DNA of 8,713 nucleotides. It comes from SAR324 cluster bacterium. GTDB lineage: Bacteria > SAR324 > JACQKK01. Positions within the stretch are counted from its first letter, which is position 1, and each line of letters starts with the position of its first letter. The position numbers and the translations under genes are program-made. Positions 1 to 5,225 of the stretch are shown piece after piece. The DNA lies in contig JAPUJL010000102.1 in NCBI GenBank assembly GCA_027296185.1, positions 1-8,713 on the forward strand, written 5' to 3'. The notes below the pieces were generated by a model, which was not told where the DNA came from, ran no database searches, and saw only the letters and a program-made list of their open reading frames with translations.

Positions 1-25
1 ACGGCCGCTCCTTCGGGAGCGGCCG
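1..25 (+). other. Perfect 10-bp hairpin with UUCG tetraloop upstream of the sugar transferase gene
   Basis: Bases 2-11 are exactly complementary to 16-25, with TTCG (12-15) as the loop, closed by C-G. This is the cUUCGg tetraloop, known to be exceptionally stable in RNA. No T-tract follows (the next bases are GATAGAAG), so it is not a canonical intrinsic terminator. It sits 17 bases before the start codon at 43. It could mark the 3' end of an upstream gene outside the window, or act as an RNA-processing or stabilising stem within a polysaccharide operon. The structure is seen directly; the role is inferred. Confidence 0.6.
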
Positions 26-42
26 GATAGAAGAGCCTAACG

Positions 43-1467
43 ATGCCCAACTCCGGCAAAGCGATCCTGCAACAATACGGTAACGCGCAAATCTGGGCCA
101 AGCTCGCGCTGGATACCGGAATTGCAATGGCGTTGCTGTACGTCTTCGTCTTGGAACGGACGGGGAGTTTCGGGATGCCGTACCAGGTGATGGCGCTGAT
201 CGGCGTCCTGCTGATGGTGACCGTCTACCAGTGGCTCTCGATCTACCACCATCTGCGCACGGGCGGGCTGCTGAACGAGGCGCGGTCCCTGTTCAAGGCA
301 TGGGTCACCGTCCTGTTCATGCTCGCCGCCATCGCCTTCGTGACCAAATCCACGGAAATCTACTCCCGCGAGGTCATGCTGAAATGGTCCGTGTTCGGCT
401 ACCTGGGCCAACTCGGAATCCACATGCTGCTACGCTTTATCCTGCGGCTGCTCCGCTCTCATGGCTACAACCTGCGGCGGGCGATTCTGGTGGGCGGCGG
501 ACCCCAAACAGTGGAATTCGCGCAGCGGCTCGCCCGCAACCCCTGGGTCGGTATCGAGGTGGCGGGCTACGCCAATCCGACGCCGTTCGCCGCCCCGGAC
601 GATGGGGAGGCGCCTCCGGGTTCCGAGCTGAAGTACCTGGGCACCATGTCCGATGTGCGGGACGCCGTCACGGCCCACCGGGCGGACCTGGTGTTCATTA
701 CCATACCCCTGGAGCGCTCCCACGAGATCGAAGACGTGGTTCGGGAGTTGGCCGCGCTGCACGTGGATATCCAGTGGGTGCCGGACATGTCCGCCTTCGA
801 TCTGATCAACCACAGCGTCCGGGAAATCGAGGGGCAGCCGATCCTGTGCCTGTCCGATTCTCCCATCAGCGGCCTGGGGCGGATCGGCAAGTGGTTGGAA
901 GACAAGGTCTTCGCCTCGGCCATCCTGTTGATATCGTTCCCGGTACTGGTGGCGATCGGCGTTGCCGTCAAGCTGACCTCGCCCGGTCCGGTCTTTTTCA
1001 AGCAGAAGCGGGCCGGGTTGAACGGCAACACCATCGAGGTCTACAAATTTCGCACGATGTACGTGCACGGCGAGCCGGACGGAAAGCTGACCCAGGCCTC
1101 GCGCGACGATTCCCGCATCACGCCCCTCGGAGCCTTCCTGCGCCGCACGAGCCTGGACGAGTTTCCCCAGTTCGTCAACGTCCTGGGCGGCAGCATGTCC
1201 ATCGTGGGACCCCGGCCCCACGCCGTGGAACACGACGGGTACTACGAGACCCAGATCGACGCCTACATGCTGCGGCACCAGATCAAGCCCGGCATCACTG
1301 GGTGGGCCCAGGTGAACGGCTGGCGGGGCAGCACGGACCAATTGAGAAAGATGGAAATGCGGGTCAAGTACGATCTGCACTACATCAACAACTGGTCGTT
1401 GCCTTTCGACCTGATGATCATCGCCATGACCGCCTGGACCGTGCTGGCGGGCAAAAACGCCTACTAA
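43..1467 (+). CDS. wcaJ: Undecaprenyl-phosphate glucose-1-phosphate transferase (WcaJ/WbaP family, polyprenyl glycosylphosphotransferase)
   Basis: This 474-aa integral inner-membrane enzyme should start exopolysaccharide or capsule repeat units by moving a hexose-1-phosphate (usually glucose) from a UDP-sugar to undecaprenyl phosphate. The N-terminal half has about four hydrophobic segments (residues 20-37, 47-66, 86-100, 115-135). A Rossmann-like CoA-binding-type domain follows (about 145-265), with ILVGGGPQ near its start. A hydrophobic re-entrant segment lies at about 287-311, followed by the conserved bacterial sugar transferase domain: KQKRAG (320-325), KFRTM (335-339), RITPLG (358-363), RRTSLDEFPQ with the Asp372-Glu373 catalytic pair, and SIVGPRPH (386-393). 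The C-terminal GITGWAQVNGWRG is also typical. Length matches full-size family members. The start is ATG at 43, with a weak purine-rich AGAAGAG at 29-35. No other polysaccharide genes are visible; more may lie to the left. Sugar specificity cannot be read from sequence, so the symbol is family-level. Confidence 0.9.
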   Translation: MPNSGKAILQQYGNAQIWAKLALDTGIAMALLYVFVLERTGSFGMPYQVMALIGVLLMVTVYQWLSIYHHLRTGGLLNEARSLFKAWVTVLFMLAAIAFVTKSTEIYSREVMLKWSVFGYLGQLGIHMLLRFILRLLRSHGYNLRRAILVGGGPQTVEFAQRLARNPWVGIEVAGYANPTPFAAPDDGEAPPGSELKYLGTMSDVRDAVTAHRADLVFITIPLERSHEIEDVVRELAALHVDIQWVPDMSAFDLINHSVREIEGQPILCLSDSPISGLGRIGKWLEDKVFASAILLISFPVLVAIGVAVKLTSPGPVFFKQKRAGLNGNTIEVYKFRTMYVHGEPDGKLTQASRDDSRITPLGAFLRRTSLDEFPQFVNVLGGSMSIVGPRPHAVEHDGYYETQIDAYMLRHQIKPGITGWAQVNGWRGSTDQLRKMEMRVKYDLHYINNWSLPFDLMIIAMTAWTVLAGKNAY

Positions 1468-1561
1468 CTCCCCTGCTGGACACCTACCGTTCGGCCGCCG
1501 CGGATCGCCCGATCGGTGGGGAGTTGACGCACCGGTGGCGAAGAATCGCACCGAAACGGTG
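1466..1561. other. Convergent intergenic region with inverted repeats (possible bidirectional terminator)
   Basis: The sugar transferase gene and the CBS gene converge here with about 100 bases between them. AACTCCCC (1466-1473) is exactly complementary to GGGGAGTT (1518-1525). The enclosed segment holds a further GATCG/CGATC pair (1504-1508 and 1511-1515), so a branched stem is possible. A second small hairpin, CACCG-AAA-CGGTG, lies at 1549-1561, close to the CBS stop codon. None is followed by a clear T-run on either strand. Termination here is therefore an inference from the convergent layout. Confidence 0.35.
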
Positions 1562-1569
1562 TGGAGCGG

Positions 1570-1968
1570 CTAGTTGCCGTCCCCCTCCCGGGCGTAGTAG
1601 CGCACGAAATCCCGCTCGCTGAGGATGCCTCTCAGCTCACCGTTGTCCACCACTGGGAGGGCACTGCCGCCGGATTGCATCAGCACCTGGGACGCGGGGC
1701 GAATCTCCGTGGCGCTGCCGGTGACGACCGGATCGGCCGTCATCAGTTGCCCCACGGTTACCGCGCTCCACCGCTCGCGAGTCATCTCGACGGGATCGTA
1801 GAACAGCGCCAGGTCGCGGTCGGACAGAATCCCCACCACCTCCTCCCCCTCGTCAACCACGACCACGTGCCGCACCTTTTCCTCGGCCATCAGGGTCAAG
1901 GCCTGGCTGAGCGTCGCGGTCGCCCTCAGTTTGGCCGGATTGGGGTTCATCAGATCTCGAACGAGCAT
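1570..1968 (-). CDS. Stand-alone CBS-pair (Bateman module) protein
   Basis: This 132-aa soluble protein consists of almost nothing but two CBS domains. The first covers about residues 1-60 (MLVRDLMNPNP, then RHVVVVDEGEEVVGILSDRDL). The second covers about 72-128 (VGQLMTADPVV, then ALPVVDNGELRGILSERDF). The [ILV]GI[LV]S[ED]RD endings are the hallmark of CBS motifs, which as a pair bind adenine nucleotides such as AMP, ATP or SAM, and sometimes metals. Such short proteins usually sense energy state or regulate a partner; the target cannot be deduced here. The ATG start (complement of 1966-1968) has a good ribosome binding site, GGAG, at 1975-1978 on the minus strand with 6-base spacing. It is transcribed away from the complex II genes and converges on the sugar transferase gene, so no operon partner is visible. 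Confidence 0.88.
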   Translation of the reverse strand: MLVRDLMNPNPAKLRATATLSQALTLMAEEKVRHVVVVDEGEEVVGILSDRDLALFYDPVEMTRERWSAVTVGQLMTADPVVTGSATEIRPASQVLMQSGGSALPVVDNGELRGILSERDFVRYYAREGDGN

Positions 1969-2021
1969 GGCAGACTCCGAATCTTCAACATGAGGCGCAC
2001 GATCGGGCGGCAGCCGGCCGC

Positions 2022-2052
2022 TTGCGGGAAATGTTGAGGTTACCCTATCATA
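2022..2052. promoter_or_regulatory. Weak candidate promoter between CBS gene and intergenic region
   Basis: The sequence TATCATA at 2046-2052 gives TATGAT (five of six matches to TATAAT) on the minus strand, about 78 bases upstream of the CBS gene start. No good -35 is present at 17 bases on that strand. On the plus strand TATCAT (2046-2051) also matches five of six, with TTGCGG (2022-2027) 18 bases upstream as a poor -35. The orientation is therefore unresolved. A promoter for the CBS gene is expected here, but the sequence support is thin. Confidence 0.22.
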
Positions 2053-2140
2053 ACAGCGCGATCCGTCGCCGCCGGGGCGCCCCGGCCCCCGTTTTCGAGT
2101 TGTGGGTCAGTTTGAAAGATCGTGGAAACGCCGTGTCCCT

Positions 2141-2160
2141 CCCTTCGACTCCGCTCAGGG
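2141..2160. repeat. Short imperfect-palindromic element of a dispersed intergenic type
   Basis: The 20-base segment starts CCCTTCGACTCC and ends GCTCAGGG. Its complement has the CCCTGAG...GTCGAAGGG form that I recognise from memory as a common dispersed intergenic repeat in many environmental proteobacterial genomes. The ends CCCT and AGGG can pair. Only one copy lies in this window, so the repeat status rests on recognition and not on internal evidence. Confidence 0.5.
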
Positions 2161-2182
2161 CACGCGAGACGCCCACAAGCTG

Positions 2183-2210
2183 GGAACACGGCTTCGCAAA
2201 AGCGTGTTCC
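2183..2210. repeat. Hairpin (8-bp stem plus inner CTT/AAG)
   Basis: GGAACACG (2183-2190) is exactly complementary to CGTGTTCC (2203-2210). Between them, after one bulged G, CTT can pair with AAG, leaving a CGCAA loop. It lies about 20 bases after the dispersed-type palindrome and may belong to the same element. No T-tract follows on the plus strand. Confidence 0.45.
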
Positions 2211-2274
2211 GACGGGTTCCAAATTGCCGCTTCCTTTGAGAAACCGCGCAAGGCGGGGTTGTCTCGAAGGGCGC

Positions 2275-2294
2275 GGAGAATTCGCGCATTCTCC
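2275..2294. repeat. Perfect 7-bp hairpin
   Basis: GGAGAAT (2275-2281) is exactly complementary to ATTCTCC (2288-2294), with the loop TCGCGC. It is followed by AGGGCAAGG, so it is not an intrinsic terminator. It adds to the unusually dense set of inverted repeats ahead of the complex II genes. Its role is unknown. Confidence 0.45.
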
Positions 2295-2328
2295 AGGGCA
2301 AGGTCTTTGACGACTCACTTGCCCACAA

Positions 2329-2340
2329 CCCGGATCCGGG
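2329..2340. promoter_or_regulatory. 12-bp perfect palindrome next to the sdhC promoter (operator candidate)
   Basis: CCCGGATCCGGG is a perfect palindrome ending 6 bases before the TTGACA at 2347-2352. A symmetric site right upstream of a -35 element is a usual position for a dimeric regulator. In GC-rich DNA such palindromes also arise by chance, and I do not recognise it as the site of a known regulator. Confidence 0.25.
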
Positions 2341-2346
2341 CCGGGC

Positions 2347-2375
2347 TTGACACTTCCGGCGCGATTGGAAATAAC
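2347..2375 (+). promoter_or_regulatory. Sigma70-like promoter for the complex II gene array
   Basis: A perfect -35 hexamer, TTGACA (2347-2352), is followed after 17 bases by AATAAC (2370-2375), which matches four of six positions of TATAAT in an AT-rich patch of otherwise GC-rich DNA. The predicted transcription start is near 2382. This gives a leader of about 90 bases before the sdhC start at 2475. The position, orientation and spacing fit the promoter of the sdh genes. Confidence 0.5.
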
Positions 2376-2411
2376 AAGGGCCTCCGATTTCCGCTCGATA
2401 CGGCCCTTTTT
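2376..2411 (+). terminator. Terminator-like stem-loop with T-tract ahead of sdhC
   Basis: AAGGGCC (2376-2382) is exactly complementary to GGCCCTT (2402-2408), and the right arm runs into TTTTT (2407-2411), the form of an intrinsic terminator. The loop is 19 bases and contains a small CGA/TCG pair. No plus-strand gene lies immediately upstream, so it would stop read-through from the left or end a non-coding transcript. The left arm overlaps the predicted start site of the promoter at 2347-2375, so transcripts from that promoter should not form the full stem and would escape it. Confidence 0.45.
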
Positions 2412-2474
2412 GGATAAGACGTGCCGTGGTTCCGTCCGGCGGGCGCTGTCTTCCCGGTCAAGGATCATTCATCG

Positions 2475-3224
2475 ATGAGTGAAACAACCACGGCGGCTCC
2501 GGCTCGGCTGCCGTTTCTCGAGACCGAGCGGCTGGACAACTGGTGGAGCGGCCCCATCGCGACGGCGGCCGGGCTGATCCTGTTCGTCGTGTATTCCACC
2601 TGGGCCGCATTTCAGGGCGATCACTACATGGCCGGGCCGTACCTCTCGCCGTTCTATTCGCCGTTGATTCTGGGCGATTGGTGGCCGCTTTCGCCTGCGC
2701 TCCTCATTCTGTGGGCACCGGGCGGCTTCCGGGTGACCTGCTATTATTATCGCAAGGCATACTACCGCTCCCTCTTCCTCACGCCCCCCGCCTGCGGGGT
2801 TGGGGGCAAGCCCCAGCGCTACCGGGGCGAGCGGGCGATCCTGCTCTTCCAGAACCTGCACCGGTACTTCCTCTACCCCGCGCTGGCGTTGGTGGTGATT
2901 CTGTGGATCGATGCCATCGAGGCGTTCTTCTTCCAGGACGGTTTCGGCATGGGCGTCGGAACGATCGTGCTCGTGTTGAACGCCTTCTTTCTGATGGGAT
3001 TCACCTTCGGCTGCAATTCGCTGCGTCATCTGGTGGGCGGCAACATCGACTGCTACTCCTGCAAGACCCTGGGCAATCAGCGCTACGGCGCCTGGCGGAT
3101 GGTCTCGATGTTCAACCAGCACCACATGGTTTGGGCCTGGATCAGCCTCTTCTGGGTGGGATTCGCGGACCTCTACATCCGGCTGGTCTCCATGGGGATC
3201 GTCGGCGACGTGAGGTTCCTCTGA
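2475..3224 (+). CDS. sdhC: Succinate dehydrogenase membrane anchor, Sdh1-like (type F)
   Basis: This 249-aa inner-membrane anchor would carry electrons from the SdhA/SdhB head to quinone. It resembles the single five-helix anchor of mycobacterial Sdh1 (Rv0249c type), a class reported to hold a Rieske-type [2Fe-2S] cluster within the membrane in place of haem. Hydrophobic helices lie near residues 27-46, 69-84, 131-150, 158-179 and 217-239. Family features include FRVTCYYYRKAYYRS (85-99), PPAC (104-107), FQNLHRYF (125-132) and CNSLRHLVGGN (180-190). Cys89, Cys107, His129 and His185 are plausible cluster ligands; Cys180, Cys193, Cys196, His216 and His217 are alternatives. I chose ATG 2475 because AAGGA lies at 2460-2464 with 10-base spacing; an in-frame GTG at 2421 would add 18 unlikely residues. 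The stop abuts the sdhA start, indicating coupled translation. It is the first gene after the promoter at 2347. Confidence 0.87.
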   Translation: MSETTTAAPARLPFLETERLDNWWSGPIATAAGLILFVVYSTWAAFQGDHYMAGPYLSPFYSPLILGDWWPLSPALLILWAPGGFRVTCYYYRKAYYRSLFLTPPACGVGGKPQRYRGERAILLFQNLHRYFLYPALALVVILWIDAIEAFFFQDGFGMGVGTIVLVLNAFFLMGFTFGCNSLRHLVGGNIDCYSCKTLGNQRYGAWRMVSMFNQHHMVWAWISLFWVGFADLYIRLVSMGIVGDVRFL

Positions 3225-5075
3225 GTGGACAAGTACGAAACCCACGAGCACGACGTCATCGTCATCGGGGCCGGCGGGGCGGGATTGCGCGCCGCCATCG
3301 AGGCCTCGGCCCAGGGCGCCGCCGTGGGTCTGATTTGCAAGTCGCTCCTGGGCAAGGCTCACACGGTAATGGCCGAGGGCGGCGTGGCCGCGGCTCTGCG
3401 AAACACCGACGACCGCGACAACTGGCAGGTGCACTTCCGCGACACCATGCGCGGCGGCAAGCTGCTCAATAACTGGCGGTTGGCGCAAATTCACGCCCAG
3501 GAAGCCCCGGACCGCGTCCTCGAACTGGAGGAATGGGGCGCCCTGTTCGACCGTACGCCCGACGGGCTGATCCTCCAACGCAACTTCGGCGGGCACCGCT
3601 ACCCGCGCCTGGCCCACGTGGGCGACCGCACGGGGCTGGAGATCATCCGCACCCTGCAGAATCACGGCATCCATCAGGGGCTGGACGTGCACATGGAATG
3701 CACCGTCACCCACCTCCTGAAGGAAGGCGACCGCATCGCCGGAGCCTTCGGCTACTGGCGGGAATCCGGGCGCTTCGTCGTCTTCCGTGCCAAGGCGGTG
3801 GTGCTGGCCACCGGCGGCATCGGCAAGGCCTACCGGGTCACCAGCAACTCCTGGGAGTACAGCGGCGACGGCCACGCCCTGGGCCTGCGGGCGGGCGCGG
3901 AGCTGATCGACATGGAGTTCGTCCAGTTCCACCCCACCGGCATGATCTGGCCGCCCAGCGTGCGCGGCGTGCTGGTCACCGAAGGGGTGCGGGGCGAGGG
4001 CGGCGTCCTCAAGAACAGCGAGGGCGAGCGGTTCATGTTCAATTACATCCCCGAGATGTTCGCCGGGGAGTATGCCGAGAGCGTCGAGGAGGCCCGCCGC
4101 TGGCTCGAGGGCGACCGGCAGGCGTGCCGCCCGCCCGAACTGCTCACTCGTGACGTGGTGGCCCGCGCCATCCGCGACGAGGTGCGCGCCGGGCGGGGCA
4201 GCCCCCACGGCGGGGCGTTCCTCGATATCGCCAGCCAGCGGGACGCGGATTACATCAAGCGCAAGCTCCCCGGCATGTACCGCCAATTCAGGGAATTGGC
4301 GGACGTGGACATCACCCGGCAGCACATGGAGATCGGTCCCACCTGCCACTACATCATGGGCGGGGTGCGGGTCGATCCGGAGACCGCCGAGACCAGCGTA
4401 CCGGGCCTGTTCGCCGCGGGCGAGGTGGCCGGCGGCATGCACGGCGCCAATCGGCTGGGGGGCAATTCCCTCAGCGATCTGCTGGTCTTCGGCCGCCGCG
4501 CGGGCAAGTACGCCGCGGAATACGCCAAGGGGCTCTCCTCCGCCCTGGCGGTCAACCCGGACGAGGTGGAGGCGGCCGAGCGGGAAAACCTGGCGCCCTT
4601 CGAGGACAGCGGGACGGAGAACCCCTACACCCTGCTCCGCGAGCTGCAGCAGGCCATGGAAACCTACGCGGGAATCGTGCGCACCAAGGCCGAGCTGGAG
4701 CAGGGAATTCAGGACCTGCAGAACCTCAAGCGCCGGCAGGCGAACGCCAGGGTGGAAGGCACCCGCCAGTACAACCCCGGCTGGCACTACGCCCTGGATC
4801 TGGCCAACCTGCTCACCGTCTCGGAGGCGATCGCCCTGGCCGCGCTGCATCGGGAAGAGAGCCGCGGCGCCCATACGCGGATCGATTTCCCCGAATCCGA
4901 CCCGGCTCAGGAGGCGTTCAACATCGCGATCACCCTGAAGGATGGCCAGCTGGATTGGCGGCGGGAACCACGCGACGAGTTGCCGGCGGAATTGATTCAC
5001 TTGATCGAGGGCAAGCCCGGCGAACTCACGGCGGACGATGTGGCCCCGGCATTCGAACGGCGCAGAGGGTATTGA
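3225..5075 (+). CDS. sdhA: Succinate dehydrogenase flavoprotein, Sdh1-like (type F)
   Basis: This 616-aa FAD-bearing catalytic subunit oxidises succinate to fumarate on the cytoplasmic face. It has the N-terminal dinucleotide fold [11 protein letters not shown] (14-24). His46 in KAHTVMAEGG is the expected covalent FAD attachment. Active-site residues match the family: His236 in FHPTG, Arg309 in LTRDVVAR (proton-delivery arginine), His375 in CHYIMGG and Arg410 in GANRLGGNSL. A capping domain lies between, and the helical C-terminal domain covers about 450-616. Sequences such as NWQVHFRDTMRGGK, HRYPRLAHVGDRTG and the stretch through VEGTRQYNPGW are characteristic of the mycobacterial Rv0248c type and absent from E. 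coli-type SdhA. The start is GTG, directly after the sdhC stop (TGA 3222-3224), with GAGG at 3212-3215. Third codon positions are strongly GC (28 of 30 in codons 49-78). No iron-sulfur gene follows directly, unlike mycobacteria: frdA starts 150 bases later. Confidence 0.95.
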   Translation: MDKYETHEHDVIVIGAGGAGLRAAIEASAQGAAVGLICKSLLGKAHTVMAEGGVAAALRNTDDRDNWQVHFRDTMRGGKLLNNWRLAQIHAQEAPDRVLELEEWGALFDRTPDGLILQRNFGGHRYPRLAHVGDRTGLEIIRTLQNHGIHQGLDVHMECTVTHLLKEGDRIAGAFGYWRESGRFVVFRAKAVVLATGGIGKAYRVTSNSWEYSGDGHALGLRAGAELIDMEFVQFHPTGMIWPPSVRGVLVTEGVRGEGGVLKNSEGERFMFNYIPEMFAGEYAESVEEARRWLEGDRQACRPPELLTRDVVARAIRDEVRAGRGSPHGGAFLDIASQRDADYIKRKLPGMYRQFRELADVDITRQHMEIGPTCHYIMGGVRVDPETAETSVPGLFAAGEVAGGMHGANRLGGNSLSDLLVFGRRAGKYAAEYAKGLSSALAVNPDEVEAAERENLAPFEDSGTENPYTLLRELQQAMETYAGIVRTKAELEQGIQDLQNLKRRQANARVEGTRQYNPGWHYALDLANLLTVSEAIALAALHREESRGAHTRIDFPESDPAQEAFNIAITLKDGQLDWRREPRDELPAELIHLIEGKPGELTADDVAPAFERRRGY

Positions 5076-5225
5076 CCTGGCCCGGCACGATGGCTGGCTT
5101 ATGTCCAGGCGAGCCGAGAATGCGGCGCACCGGCTGTGGGCGAGCACCCAAAGCGGCGGCAACACAGGAATTCGAGTACAGTGGAGTTGCTTTACCGACA
5201 GTGGCCTAATCCCGATACCGGTTGA
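5076..5225 (+). other. Gap between sdhA and frdA (left junction, possible frd leader)
   Basis: This 150-base gap holds no convincing gene and no recognisable remnant of an iron-sulfur subunit. ACAGTGG occurs twice (5178-5184 and 5198-5204), with starts 20 bases apart, close to two helical turns. That is a possible site for a tandem-binding regulator. I found no FNR box (TTGAT-N4-ATCAA) and no well-spaced sigma70 promoter; TTGCTT (5187-5192) and TAATCC (5207-5212) are only 14 bases apart. The gap is large compared with the other joints in the array, which leaves room for a separate frd promoter. Confidence 0.4.

Larger units (their letters stand above)
1969..2474. other. Structured 506-base intergenic region without a convincing gene
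   Basis: This stretch separates the leftward CBS gene from the rightward complex II genes, so it should carry promoters for both. Open frames exist on both strands, but their translations show no family resemblance and run through palindromes. I therefore treat it as non-coding. It contains a dispersed-type palindromic element (2141-2160), hairpins at 2183-2210 and 2275-2294, a perfect palindrome (2329-2340), a sigma70-like promoter (2347-2375) and a terminator-like stem-loop (2376-2411). A structured small RNA is possible but not demonstrated. Confidence 0.6.

Noticed and set aside
231..1622. Plus-strand 463-codon frame overlapping the sugar transferase, and minus-strand frames at 430-1551 and 567-1034
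   Set aside because: All are out-of-frame shadows of the clearly recognised sugar transferase, rich in Arg, Gly and Pro without domain motifs.
1561..2037. 158-codon plus-strand frame opposite the CBS protein
   Set aside because: It is antisense to a protein with two clear CBS motifs and a good ribosome binding site. The plus frame has no recognisable features.
2022..2468. Open frames on both strands of the intergenic region (131 codons plus, 142 codons minus)
   Set aside because: The translations have no hydrophobic or domain pattern and cross palindromes, a promoter-like site and a terminator-like stem. A real gene cannot be excluded but is not supported.
4072..4938. 288-codon plus-strand frame within sdhA
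   Set aside because: It is a +1 shadow with extreme Arg/Ser/Pro/Trp content, and the sdhA frame carries all catalytic residues.
5187..5212. TTGCTT and TAATCC as a sigma70 promoter for frdA
   Set aside because: The spacing is only 14 bases and both hexamers are imperfect.
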